37,854 nucleotides of DNA from Tieghemiomyces parasiticus (taxonomy: Eukaryota > Kickxellomycota > Dimargaritomycetes > Dimargaritales > Dimargaritaceae): contig JANBPT010000405.1 of NCBI GenBank assembly GCA_027575765.1, forward strand, positions 1-37,854, written 5' to 3'. The notes under the pieces were generated by a model. That model was given only the letters and a program-made list of their open reading frames with translations, searched no databases and was not told the DNA's origin. The position numbers and the translations under genes were made by a program. Shown in pieces: positions 8,962 to 20,300 of this stretch (position 1 is the first letter of the stretch; each line of letters starts with the position of its first letter).

Positions 8962-11618
8962 CTGAATGAGTCGTTGTGGGTTGGGAGAAGGTGCACGTGA
9001 GCAACACGCGCCGACTCTACATAGGGAGGAGAGCAGCTAACGCGGTGAGCCCTGTATGATAGCGAGGGAAAGGCGAGGTAACATTTATCCGTTGTGACCA
9101 AGTAAAGTGAACTTCCGAATAGGCGTGGCCGTCCCACTGGAGAATCGAGAGCTATTCCCAGCCCATGTTTTGCGGCGGCATAGCGAGGTATCCTGTGATA
9201 TTAATGATAACAGTACGACGTGGATGGGGGTTGATTTACCCTCCGTTAAGAGAGACCGCCCACGTTACCGCCGTTCAAAGTTGGGAGGGGAACATCAGGT
9301 CGTATTTGACATTATATGGCGAGGTTTATGATATGGGCAACCTGGCGCTGGCTCCCGACCGTGCCAAGGTGTCGGAATGGCCCGTGGAGCTCGAAATTAT
9401 GAACTTGGCGGTGTGGCCAGTTGCATCGGATCGCCGATCGGAGGTCACGCAAACGCTGGCCATCTTAAGCCGACCCCAAAGCTGTGTTACCAGGGGCGGA
9501 CCTGGCATTGATGGTGTCCTACAGGCCAAATCACTTATTTTCTAATAGTGCCATTTCCCCACCGTGTACTGCGACAGGAAGGAGGTGGCAGCGCTGGTCG
9601 CCTCTTGTGTAAAGAAACAAGGCCCTCCCGGCCATCCAAAAGTAAAGGGGAAAACCTAGGGAAGGGAGCTGTGGGAGACTCTCATTGCGACCGGAGATGA
9701 AGTCAACTAACGTGTTGCCCAAATATGGTAACCTCGGCCGTAGCAGCCATTTTGGTTCAGTACTAGCCCTTAAACCTCTCACCTATATATTGATGCGGCC
9801 AGTTTGGAGGAGGTGTCGCCGATGAAATGGCTCCCTGTATCACAGTGTCTAGTTGCCGAGCATTTACCTCCCTCCATCTCTTGCCTGCCTACCAACTTTT
9901 TTGGGGGCAGGTGGTTGGAGAGCGCCGTCTTCTTGCAGCTCTACCTACATGTGTAGCCTGCGATGATTAAAGTGGGCTCCCACAGGGATCACTTTACTAC
10001 TGAGTCACCTGCACCACAACCAAGTGGTTAGGGTTTAGGGAAAGGAGTGCGGAGTGGGTGGCACAGCGGCGATGGACAATACAGGAGGTATGTGGGGGCG
10101 CTGGAGTCCCTGGTAACAACCTTGGCGGTCAGCGCGCAACACCGTACCAGTTAGCACCTGCTCCAATTTTACTGACCCAGCAGTTGCTACGTATAGGTCC
10201 CTAACCAAAAAAACAGTTAAAAAAAGAGGCAGGGGGGTATGAAGTTACTTACTGCTGCTAAGACGGAGTAGCCCTGGGGGTAAAAGAGGGCACTACAGGC
10301 AAGGTTTCATTTGGACATGTCCTTGGTCATATACCACTGGTCGACCGATGCGCGGCTCGGCCGGGTTGAGGTCAGTCCACCTTGTAGCAGCGTATCCGAC
10401 CGCACCGTGCCGAGCATGTAGATATACTTTTTCTCTTTTCGTTCCTTTCTTTCCGCCGGCGCCAGGTGAATCAGGGACCGATTTCCGTTGTACCACCCGA
10501 CAAAGATTTCGTGGCGGAAAAAGGGTAGGCGACATTATCTGCTCGGCTTCGATATCGTCTAGACACAGCACCGCTATCGCCATTACGGGACCGCAATCAG
10601 GACGGCGTGCGTTGGAGTGTTTGGCACTATTTTGACCTGGTGGCTAAAATAGTCGGATCACAATGACATGTACTTGGTGTCAATATCCACTGGCACGACA
10701 CGCCGCGTGGCGTTGAACAAGGGCGGCGGTGGGGTGGGCCACACAGCTAATTCTTATGGATATTCATTGCCCAGTACTGGGGACTGCAGGAGCGGTGGCG
10801 GGGTAACCCCTTTGATTGGACCTGCTCTTAATGAACCGTTGAGCCATGCCACAGCTACCCTATCGTTAGAATAATCTGGGGTGCCGCCTTGCGATAACGA
10901 ACGCGGATGAAGCATGTAAACTGGATCGAAATAATTTTGGCTAGTGCTACACCCAATACATATTCTTCCGTCTTAACTAGAATCGAAAACGGTGAACCGT
11001 CTTAGTTAGGTCGCGTCACTCAATTAGTAACGGTCGCGTGTGACATTATGGTTGTGTATTCGCTGCTGCACTGAACCTCAGTTTCCGACTGTATCGACCG
11101 CACACGCTCGGTCGAACGCGAGAAATGTGGGAGGGGAACCCCGTGTCGGCCGAGCCGTCTAACAGCAGCAATAGCGAAGGACAAGTTGAAACCAGGGACC
11201 TGCTGACCCGTAACTACTTTGTCGATCGGCGAATAGTTTTCTGTGGCCCCGTCGCTTCCATGTACAGGTAGCCTGTTCTTTCACATTGCGGTATTGGATG
11301 GCCACGGTGCCGTATAGAACCCCAGGTTCTCTGAGGAGCATGCGTATCCTTTCTCCTTTGATAACCACATAGTGTCACCTGGTGAGTCGTCCGATGGCTA
11401 CATGACGCGGGCGTAGGAGTCGGGGTCAGTTCGCCAGGTCGGGGATCTACACAGGGAAAAGCGCCGGATGACAGAGGTGGTGATAACTACGTCTGGTAAG
11501 TGGCCTCCTATGAAGAGGATAAAGTAGAGGTATGTCCAGTGGGAAGAATCTGCCCAGCCGCGTCGGCCCGGCAGAGGGTGAGTTAGGCTTCCAAATTAGT
11601 GGTGGTGAGAGAGGGGTG

Positions 11619-11632
11619 GAGAGAGAGAGAGA
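11619..11632. repeat. (GA)7 microsatellite
   Basis: Seven perfect GA units within a longer purine-rich stretch, about 60 nt before the TATA-like box of the P450. Such tracts can act as GAGA-type promoter elements, but here it may simply be a microsatellite. Confidence 0.7.
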
Positions 11633-11692
11633 GGCAGGGAAATCACCGCCAACGGGTGCGGGGCTAGGGTGTGGGATTACGAGTTGCCCCCG

Positions 11693-11699
11693 TATAAAT
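11693..11699 (+). promoter_or_regulatory. TATA-like box of the P450 gene
   Basis: TATAAAT lies 289 nt before the P450 start codon. There is no ATG between this box and the ATG at 11988, so a transcript starting shortly after it would use 11988 as its first start codon. This supports both the promoter and the start, but was not tested. Confidence 0.4.
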
Positions 11700-11987
11700 C
11701 GCCGACCTCTCGCCTACCGTTCCAAGCTGATCATTGACATTGCGTATCAGCTAGTCCAATCTATCTGTCGTTAACCGGGTTCGCCATCCTGGATATACAC
11801 CCGTCTCGATTCTCTCCCCGATTTCAAGGCTTCAAGTTGGTCATTCCACTACGTCCCCGCGCACACTACCTGGCCCAACGGCCACTTCGCCGCCGACTCT
11901 CCCATACTTGGCTGCGAGCATTACCCTATATTACTAACCCCGAAATCTCGTCCACGTTCAGCCCATATAGCTATTGTTCGGGGCGAT

Positions 11988-14900
11988 ATGGGCTTCAATA
12001 TAGACTGGGTTTTAAGTTCCTTGGCATCGATATGGGGTACGCTGGTCTTTCCGGTATTCGGGCTACTTGCGGTCGTTGCCAGCATCGGCGCTCTCGTATC
12101 CATCGCCACCGCTCCGCCGGCGGGATTGCGGGATCTCCCGGCGGTTTCAGCAGGGTTGTCCATCCTATCCCTCTTGCGCGGGGAGAGTCATTCCGAATTC
12201 TACACTAAATATATCCGTGCGCAGCTGCAACTGCACGGTATCGTACGGGTAAGTAAGTCCTACGCCATGCGGTGGGCGGCTGAAGGCATTTAATCGATCC
12301 CGCCCTATCGGCCCAGATGGCTGGGTCGACATGCATGCCGCCAACCCCACCCGCCATGACGTAGCGGGTACAGCGCTGGAGGCGGGGGCAGTGTATCACC
12401 GCTATGTTACCCATGACCCCACTCCGCAGACCGGTAAGTGCCGTTCTCTGATTATGATGCTTACCCACCCCTTCAGCTCATTTGACCGTGAACCCTTCGT
12501 CCACTGCTCGCCAGGTCTTTTACTCCGGCAAGTGGTTGGTGTATATTCGTGACCCCAACTATCGCCGCCAGTATTTTTGCCAGCGCGGTAAGTGTTTCCT
12601 CGAAACTAAACGGTGCGTACATTTATAGGACGCATCCTCTTCATTGCGATACAACGGCCTCCTGGTACAACGTCCACCATATGCGAGGGCCAGCCCTACA
12701 CGTTCGGCAGAGCGATCGGGAAGATAATCACTGGCCAGGTTGGCCGACTCACTAGATCTCCAACCGACCAGACAGGGTTTACTGTACCCCCCCTCATAAC
12801 TATTGCCCACACGACTCCTAACCAGACTTGTTTGATCGTCAGCTGCCCAACTCGGCCCTGAATGGCTCGCCCCTCCGTGGCTTCTTCGGCGATGGTGTGT
12901 TGTCATCACACGGCGAGGTGGGTGCGACTGTATTTAACTTTGCTGTGGGTTCAACGGCGTCAGGGTTGCAGTACGGTGCCCGCAAGCACCGGGGCAATAC
13001 CCCAGGCGTTTAACACACGGATCCGTCTTTCCGCTAAGTCTTTTCCGCTTGGTGACACTGTACCTCATTCACGGTCTTCTTCCCAATCCTATCATCTGTA
13101 TCGGGTAGGCCTGGCGTCGGCAGCGCCGTCTCCTCGCCCCGTCATTCCGTCGGACCTTCCCCGCGGAGGCGACCGTGCGTTGCAGCCGTCGATTATTTGA
13201 CGTACTTGACCACCATGCCTCGGTACCGGTGGATGTCCTCCACTACTTGAAAAAGTAAGTTCAAGACGAACACAAAAATAACTTTAGAAATCCCAAGCAA
13301 TTGGGGCACTGAGAGACCGTTTGTTTGGATTAGTAATCTTCTTCATTAGGGTCCCCTAGTTATTATTTTCCAACCAACTGGTGTTTAACGTCGCTGAAAA
13401 CTATGCCTTCCATGCTACGTTCAATCTGCACGGACTATTCTCAGGATGACTCTAGATATCCTTGGCTTCGAGATATTTGGCGTCGATTTCGGAGTAGGTC
13501 TCGGCGTTGAAATTATCAAGAGGGTCGGAGGCGGGCATAGTCCCCCCTTCTTCCTATGAGCTCTCTGGTCCTCGCAGCCAGCTGCTATCCATACACTTAC
13601 CGCACAGCCAATATTGAATCTCACCGATCCCTTACAGGTTACCACCGTGGCCGACAGCAGCCCTTTCTATACCGTCTACACTGCCGTCATAAAGGAAGTA
13701 CTCAATCCCCTTTATATCATTCTCCCCGTTTTCAATAAGTTACCCTGGCCGCCGCGTCTCCGCGCTATGCGGCAGTTGAAACACTTCGAAAGCCTTCTGG
13801 CCGACGCTGTAGCTGTCAAGGCCACTCAGTCCGTCGACTCCGGCAGTAACATTATCGCCTCGCTGGTGGGGAGTCCCAGAACGACCGGCGAGCACCTATC
13901 GCCCAAAGAGATTCGGGTAAGTAATCTCATTAAAGGTTCCTCGTATTCATTGACAATATCTGTCCTCCTTTCCGCTGTCACTGACCTTGCATACTACGCT
14001 GCCGTCCACTCCCTTCTTGTCATTGCCATTTTATGGCCTGTGCGGGCTTCAGGACGCTGTCAACAACATTTTATTCGCTGGTCACGACACGACCGCGAAC
14101 GCCTTGGCATTCTTGCTCTGTCACACGGCCATCCACCAGGTGAGCGGTAACTTATCTTTCGACGGCTGTTCATACATGATATTTGGGGTTATACCACCAG
14201 CCACACATACCTTGCCGCACTGAGTAGACTGCCATTGATATAGTTTTTTTTAACCTATCCCAGGAAATCGACATTTACCATGATCCCTTTGCGTTACTTC
14301 TTTACAGAGCGTTCAGACGCAGGCCCGCGACGAAGTTCTGGCTGCTACTCGCACCGCCGAAGACTGGGACCAGTTCGATGAGGCCAGGCTGGCTGAGCTA
14401 CCCTACGGGTACAGCGTCATAAAGGAATCCCTGCGCCACGAGCCCATTCTATCGGTTCTTAGTAACCGCCGCCTCCTGCGTGACTACTCCTTCGGGCCGT
14501 ACACGATTCCTGCGGGTTCCAAGATGGGCCTCCACATTTATGACGTGCACCACAATCCGGCCCACTACGACGACCCCCTAGCATTTCGCCCCGAGCGGTT
14601 CGGCAAGGACCGCCCCAGTTCCGACAGCCAGCTCACCTGGATTCCCTTCGCTGCGGGTCCTCACCAGTGTAAGTATCCACCCACCATACCCGCCATGAGT
14701 GATGGCGCCCCTGGCCACAGCAGAACGTAAGGCATTCTCGGCCCTCGATTTGCCTAAGTGGCAGGGATGAAGATAATCAACTGAGGGGGCTATGCCCAGC
14801 CGGCTTTTTCCCGGCTAACCTAGTGGCTACATTGCTCCCATTACCGTCTTACCCCTCGTCCAGGTATTGGTATCCATTTTGCCCTACGGAAGGTCCGCGT

Positions 14901-15039
14901 TGTGTTTGCCCTGTTGCTCTATCACTACGAGTGGGAACTGCCGCATGATTCCATCCACTTTCAAGGACTCAAAACCGTCCTATCACCAGTGGCCTCGGCT
15001 CGAGACCTGCGGGTCCGTTTCCGACGACGCGATGTGTAA
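11988..15039 (+). CDS. cytochrome P450 monooxygenase, nine exons, 507 residues
   Basis: Exons: 11988-12248, 12515-12587, 12826-12917, 13109-13254, 13445-13493, 13638-13916, 14053-14139, 14308-14668, 14864-15039. All introns are GT-AG, the exon sum is 1524 nt and the joined frame has no stop before the TAA. The product is a membrane-anchored, heme-thiolate monooxygenase. The N-terminal anchor covers about residues 8-40. Then come HGIVRVFYSGKWLVYIRDP across exons 1-2, the C-helix motif AWRRQRRLLAPSF (143-155), the I-helix oxygen-activating motif AGHDTT (309-314), the K-helix ExxR (Glu369-Arg372), PERF (424-427) and the heme loop FAAGPHQCIG (443-452) with ligand Cys450. The length is typical of class II microsomal P450s. 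The Cys450 codon is split by intron 8. Family and substrate cannot be told; it would need an NADPH-P450 reductase encoded elsewhere. Internal exon edges rest on motif continuity, the 13493/13638 junction being least certain. Confidence 0.92.
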
Positions 15040-15419
15040 AACAGGCAACATAGCTTATAATTGTGTAGTACACCATAGTTTCATTATATATAGACACATC
15101 TAAATCCACACGGCAAGCTTAGCCTAAGGTCTTTGGCAACGACACTGTGAAGGAAATCTAGGGATGCCTTAGGCGAGTAATTGAATAGTATGAACCACTC
15201 CAAGATTGAACCATTTTTGACTTCACAATTAGCATTTTTACCCCTCCATCGTGTCAATTTCCAAAGTCCCATTCCCTGTCCCACCCCAATTTTACCAGGC
15301 GTGGTGTTTGGGTCCTCATTTTTAATCAATATTTCGATGGCCACACGCCAGATTATATTTTATCTGAACTGAGTGGCATATAGGGCCTGGCTGCCCCAAG
15401 CCGTGCCGCCAACTGCTGG
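15040..15419. other. spacer between the P450 and the mariner relic
   Basis: AT-rich spacer of 380 nt with no coding signal and no canonical AATAAA after the P450 stop. The N-terminal part of the transposase expected upstream of the surviving fragment is not recognisable here. A short stretch near 15369-15380 (GAGTGGCATATA) partly resembles the reverse complement of the candidate right terminal repeat and could be a worn left end. Confidence 0.4.
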
Positions 15420-16380
15420 TGAATGACTCATTTTTGTACGGGTCACCACTCCTTTGAAGATGAGGCTCGGTTTGCCCGCCCGTCAGATGACATTGGCAAA
15501 CTTTACGGAGCCATACTTCTGGAACGGTTGGAGGAAGAACCCCGACTTACTGTTGAGCAGCTGGCCTGGGCCTACCACACTTCCCCTAGTACCATACGCA
15601 GGGACCTGGGGCCGTGTAGCTATTTCAATCACTGGGTTCCTAATGACCTCATCAACAAGTAGTGCCACCAGCGGTTACGTTTTGCCACTGAGTTCCTGGG
15701 GGAGTTTAATGAGGACAGTGACTACCTGCTGGGCTCCATTGTTACAGGTGAGGAGATTTGGGTGTACCTTTATGATCCCCCTGCTGACTCTAGTCGCCGG
15801 AGGTGGTGTCCTAAAGGTAGCTTTGTCCCAACTGAGACCCACCGAAGTCATACCACACCCAAGGTGATGCAGATCATTCATTTTTCACCAGGCGTGGCTT
15901 GTTACACCTGGGTGTCCAGCCTCCTGAGGTCAAGGCCTTCATCAAACTCTATGTAGAGTACGGGCTGAAGCCCACGGTCCAGGCCCGGGTGGAGGCACGT
16001 GGAAGTCTGAACTGTCACTCCCTGCGGCTTCACCATGAAAATGCACCACCGCATCGTGCTGCAGCTACCCAGGCCTACATTTCCGACACCAGAATCAAAC
16101 TTCTGCCAGCCCCTCCCTACAGTCCTGACCTTTTCCCCTGCAACTTCTGGTTAATCAGGAATACCAAACAGTGGCTGAGGGGATAATAAGTTCAGCACAC
16201 TGGAGGCGGGTTGTGGATGCCTGGCAACCGGAGCTAGCCAGGCTCCAGCCACATGACTTTAGGGCCTGCTATGATAGCTGGATAGCAAGAGCTTGTCGAG
16301 TGGTATAGAGTAGTGGTAAATATTATGAATAAATATCATTTAACTTTGATTGTCTCAAAATATATAGTGCCACCCATGTT
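15366..16380 (+). mobile_element. degenerate mariner (Tc1/mariner superfamily) element
   Basis: The unit is defined by the transposase relic plus an AT-rich 3' tail. The tail ends in TATAGTGCCACCCATGT near 16364-16380, which resembles the CACCCTGTA-type ends of many mariners in mutated form. The left boundary is a guess, based on a partial match near 15369-15380. No clean terminal inverted repeat or TA target duplication could be confirmed, so the limits are approximate. Confidence 0.55.
15423..16332 (+). pseudogene. mariner (D,D34D-type) transposase pseudogene
   Basis: Cut-and-paste transposase of the mariner family, non-functional. Recognisable blocks lie in shifting frames: FEDEARFARPSDD and a helix-turn-helix piece (LTVEQLAWAYHTSPSTIRRD); HWVPNDL, the mariner linker motif; SIVTGEEIWVYLYDPP around the first catalytic site; LRLHHENAPPHRAAATQAYI around the second; PPYSPDLFPCNFWLI around the third; and a C-terminus ending SSGKYYE. 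Lesions: TAG at 15660-15662; a frameshift near 15880-15910; TAATAA at about 16184-16189 with further shifts before 16210; TAG at 16306-16308, where relatives usually have Glu. The three catalytic Asp positions read Glu, Glu and Asn, with the mariner spacing of 34 residues between the last two. Roughly the first 60 residues are missing. The stop at 16330 is the family's usual end. Confidence 0.9.
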
Positions 16381-17318
16381 TATTGTGCACATACAGGGTG
16401 GATGATTTAGCGGGCCGTCCATCTTTTAAAAGCCTTGGATTCGGGACAGGGGGACCGTTTGCTGTGGTATGGTGGGGGGGGGTTGATGCCAACCCCCCCA
16501 GGGGATGAATCGTAAACCTGCCGTGCCAGGCGGAGGTTGAGTGACATTGTGTGCATGTCCTGAGGATGCCCACGCTGGAAGCAATTCCTGGTGTGTTGTA
16601 AACCTGCCGACTCTATGGGAAAAAGGCCTCCTGCACTGCTGTTTTTCGCTGGCCACATCATTGACGTTTTTGGGGATCGAGGTAGACCTGCCATTACAAT
16701 ACCATGCTAATCTCGAACAGGGCATCGGTCAGCGTTGCACCGCGAATAGAATATTTTGGCCGGCATGTCGAGCTGTATTGGCCGTCGCAATCATGGCCCT
16801 AGTGGCGCTTACGCCCAGACATTCTGTCATTTTATGGCCCCTAGCTAATAACTCCGCTGGGCGGAGCTCGAATCGGCCATCGGAGCTTTCCCCCGCTCAC
16901 CATCCCAATCTGTCGCCGCTGTAATTTATTTTTTTTGGTATAACTGGGTTTAGGCCTCCGTTGATATTGGCCTGCTTTAGGAGCCGTATCAGTTCCCTCT
17001 CAGACTGACTTGAGCATCCTAACCCTGCCAGTGCTACCCGAGTTACTACCATCTCTCCCTGCTAAGCTTCATCCCTCCCTGGGTGCCAAGTGTAGAACCC
17101 GCCATCTATGCCCAGCCATCTCGCACTGCTTTTTCGACCACATCTGCCCACTTACCTCATCCGACCGAGCATTGACTGCGCTACTACTCGACTTGTGCGC
17201 TAAACTCGCGCCCTCTCGCTTCTCATAGCAGTGGATTCCGCCGACCACCCCATCCTACTTCCCACCTAATTTCTAACCTACCCCGCCTCCTGCCCCCCGG
17301 TGCCCCTTCCTGTGCATT
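16381..17318. promoter_or_regulatory. spacer between mariner relic and dynein gene, with dynein promoter
   Basis: About 940 nt with no recognised gene. The left half (16390-16725) has several open minus-strand frames without family resemblance and a strong G/C hairpin; a TACAGGGTGG string at 16393 resembles a Tc1/mariner terminus and may be a second transposon scar. The right half should hold the dynein promoter and 5' UTR; the last 60 nt before the ATG are C-rich and pyrimidine-rich. No convincing TATA box was seen. Confidence 0.4.
16476..16499. repeat. perfect G/C hairpin
   Basis: GGGGGGGTT at 16476-16484 and AACCCCCCC at 16491-16499 pair perfectly as a 9-bp stem with a 6-nt loop. Two more G residues lie just to the left. 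It sits just right of the transposon relic. It could be a transposon-derived fold or a G-tract that slips during replication; no function is shown. Confidence 0.7.
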
Positions 17319-20300
17319 ATGGCCGACGATCCCTTGGCCGGTGGCCTGGCCACCCTTCCCGCCGTCACGGGCGGCGGCGTGGGCCTCGACCCCGTCCCCA
17401 CCTTCGACCCTAGCCTGGTCAAGGAGTACCTGTTCAATGTTCTACCCTTGCTCCTAGGCTCTCCGGACCCCCAAGAGCAGGAAGCCATCGCCTTGCTGTT
17501 CTCATTCCCCGATGTGGGTGAAAAGTGCCGCCGCTTCGCCCACGACCCGCAGACCCCGGTATTGTATGTCCTCAAGGAGGTTGAGGAAACACCCGAGGAC
17601 GACGCCCCGCACGTGGCCTACAACCTGGCCCATGAGCTCACTTACCGTGCCAACCACGTCGGTTCTGTGGCCCTGATAAAGCGCGGCCCCATCCTAGACC
17701 CCGCCCGCCCGCTTGCCCACCAAGTCCAAGTCATGAACTTGCCGGGTCCCGCTGCCCAACGTGATCCGGTTGGTCCGGCCAACCCCTACGAGGCCTTGCA
17801 CGCTTACATCCACCATGCAGTTGGGCCCTATTTCAACGCCTATGTGGCCCAGCAGCAACAGATGCAACAGCAGGCCAAGGGCGGTGCCGAGCCGCGCGAC
17901 GACAAAGACGCCAAGACTGGGATCCCGGTGGCCAAAAAGAAAATCGCTGAACTCGAACTCTCGCTGTTGCACCTCCAGCAGAACGTGGATATTCCAGATG
18001 TGGTGCTGACCCTCCACCCTGCCGTGGTCCGGGCCGCCGCCCAGTGTCGTGAGGCCGGGACCCGCGTCACCGCTGAGGCCCTGGACCCGGCCCTCCTGGC
18101 CGACTCGGCCTTTCTCAACCGGCTGCAAGGCGACGTGAACGGCTGGATCAAAGAGATCCAGAAGGTCACCAAGCTGTCGCGCGACCCGGCCAGTGGCACA
18201 GCCAGCCAGGAAATTAACTTTTGGCTCAGTATGGAGCGCGCCTTGGAACGCATCGACACTCAGCTCAAGAGCGACGAGGTCGTTCTGACCCTGGACGTGC
18301 TCAAGCACGCCAAGCGATTCCTAGCCACTGTCAGTTTCGTGGCCGACACGGGCCTCAATGAGGGCATGGATAAGGTGGCCAAGTACAACCAGCTGATGCG
18401 TGATTTCCCGCTCGACGAACTCCTGGCCGCCACTGACGTGGGTAAGGTGCGCGACGCCCTGATTCTCATCTTTGCCCACCTCAACAAGAAACTACGCCTC
18501 TCGCCTTACCCAGTCCGCCGGGCCCTGCCTCTGGTCGAGGCCATCTCCCGTGATCTGCACGACACCCTACTCAAGGTCCTGGGCCGCCGTCGTCTCATGC
18601 CTATGGACTACGCCGAGTTCGCCGCCGTGGCCGATGGAGCGGACCAGGTCTTTGCGGTGTGGGATGACCAGGTCAAGGACTTTACTAACGTGGCCCGCGA
18701 GGTAACCCGTAAGCGCATGGAAAAATTCCTGCCCATTAAGATCCGACCCGCCCACGCCCCACTACAGGAGCGCTTTGCCTTCCTGCGCCAGTTCCGTCTG
18801 CAACACGCCCAACTGCACGCCACCATCGCCCGCGTTACTCAAGCCGCCGCCCTGGACGGACCGCTAGCCGATGATGAAGGAGCCGTCGATGCGGTCGCCG
18901 AGGTCGGCCTGGCCTACGCGAGCGTCCAAAACGTGGACGTCCTTGACGTCAGCCCCGAGGGTACCGAGGTCTGGGTAGCCGCCGAGCGCATCTACACCGA
19001 GCGGGTGGCCCGCGTCGAAAATCTGCTCATCCGCCGCCTGCGTGACCGCTTGGCCACCGCCCGCAACGCCATGGAAATGTTTCGTGTATTCGGCAAGTTC
19101 AACGCCCTCTTCGTGCGCCCCAAGATCCGCGGCGCTATCCAGGAATATCAGGCTCGCCTGATCGAGAACGTCAAGGACGACATTCGCCGACTGCATGACA
19201 CTTTCAAGCGGCAGTACCGCCACTCCGAGGCCTGTCGGGTGGGCCAGTTGCGCGACGTGCCCCCCGTGGCCGGCGCTATCCTGTGGGCCCGCCAGCTGGA
19301 ACGCCAACTGGCCACCTATATGGCCCGGGTGGAAGCCGTGCTAGGCAAGGGCTGGGAGCTCTACGCGGAAGGCCAGCGCCTGGCCGCCGACAGCGCCTCC
19401 TTCCGCCGCAAGCTCGACGCCCGCCCTGTCTACGACGCCTGGTACGCTGATGTGACGCGCCGTGACCAGGCGGTGGCCGGCCGGATCTTCACCGTAAGTC
19501 GTGTGCGCGCTGCGGGCAACGCCCTACAGCTCGATGTCAACTTCGATCCGGGAGCCATCACCCTATTCAAGGAGGTGCGTCACCTGGCCTGGCTGGGCTT
19601 CCCGGTACCGCATGCCGTGGCCAACGCCGCTAAGGATGCCAAGCGAGTGTACCCGTTTGCCGTATCGCTCATCGAGACCACCCGAGCCTATCGCCGCACC
19701 GTACATGAGCTGGGTCAGCATCCGCTGCTGGTGGCCCTGGCCGCCGCCCACCTCAACGACGTGCACCACCTGGTAGCGGGCGCCCTGCATCTGCGCTGGG
19801 ACTACTTTGTCAATGCCTTCGACCCGCAGGCCCACCGACTGGGTACCTTGGACGTCAGCGAGAACGAGCACGTTGGTTTTGTGCGCTCCTTCGCCCGCAC
19901 GGTTGCCACTTTCCAGACCAAGACCGCGGGCCTAATCACGGCCAGTGCAGCAGTGGATGCGTCTGTCGCCGAACTCGGCACCTGTCCTTACGATCACGAC
20001 GCCTTTGCGGCCGTCCTGGCCCGGGTCCAGCGCCATGTGGACCAGCTCAACCTGGAGGGCTTCGCCAACCTACCGGCCTGGGTACGAGACTTGGACGCCC
20101 GGATCGCCGGGGTACTGGGGAATCGCCTACTGGCAGCGACGGCAGCCTGGACGACCGCCTTCGCCCGCGACCATAGCAGTGTAATGGAGGCCGAGGATGA
20201 CGGGGACGACGAGAAGGGGATGGGTGACACACGGCGCCATGGCCGGGCCGCCCGCACTGTAGACGCCAGCCCCCCGGAGGTGCTCCCAGCGCTGACCCCG

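Larger units (their letters stand above)
8962..11987. other. 3-kb intergenic region with no recognisable gene
   Basis: Largest gap in the window, between NPC1 and the P450. Base composition is more balanced than in the flanking genes, and stops are frequent in all frames. The longest open frames (126 codons at 9165-9545, 96 codons at 10293-10583 minus) show no domain or family motif and overlap other open frames of similar length, as expected by chance. It contains short A runs near 10206-10228, a (GA)7 run and a TATA-like box near its right end. No tRNA or other RNA gene was recognised by eye, and I did not find terminal repeats. Confidence 0.5.

Noticed and set aside
10293..10583. Minus-strand open frame of 96 codons, plus another minus frame here reading FVGWYNGNRSLIHLAPAE
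   Set aside because: Both look somewhat protein-like, but neither has a recognisable family. The second has an in-frame TAA with no acceptor site after it, and open stretches of this size are expected by chance.
12629..12760. Candidate P450 exon after the acceptor at 12628
   Set aside because: The translation does not match P450 sequence, while the acceptor at 12825 gives a continuous family match through DLFDRQLPNSAL.
12959..13013. Apparent P450 exon reading YGARKHRGNTPGV
   Set aside because: It resembles a C-helix but needs a frameshift to continue. The exon starting at 13109 gives AWRRQRRLLAPSF in frame, so this stretch is intron.
16541..16924. 127-codon plus-strand open frame before dynein
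   Set aside because: No family features, and it overlaps equally open minus-strand frames in probable transposon debris.
19490..19510. GTAAGT inside dynein as an intron donor
   Set aside because: The reading frame across it encodes the conserved stretch leading to LQLDVNFDP, so no intron is needed.
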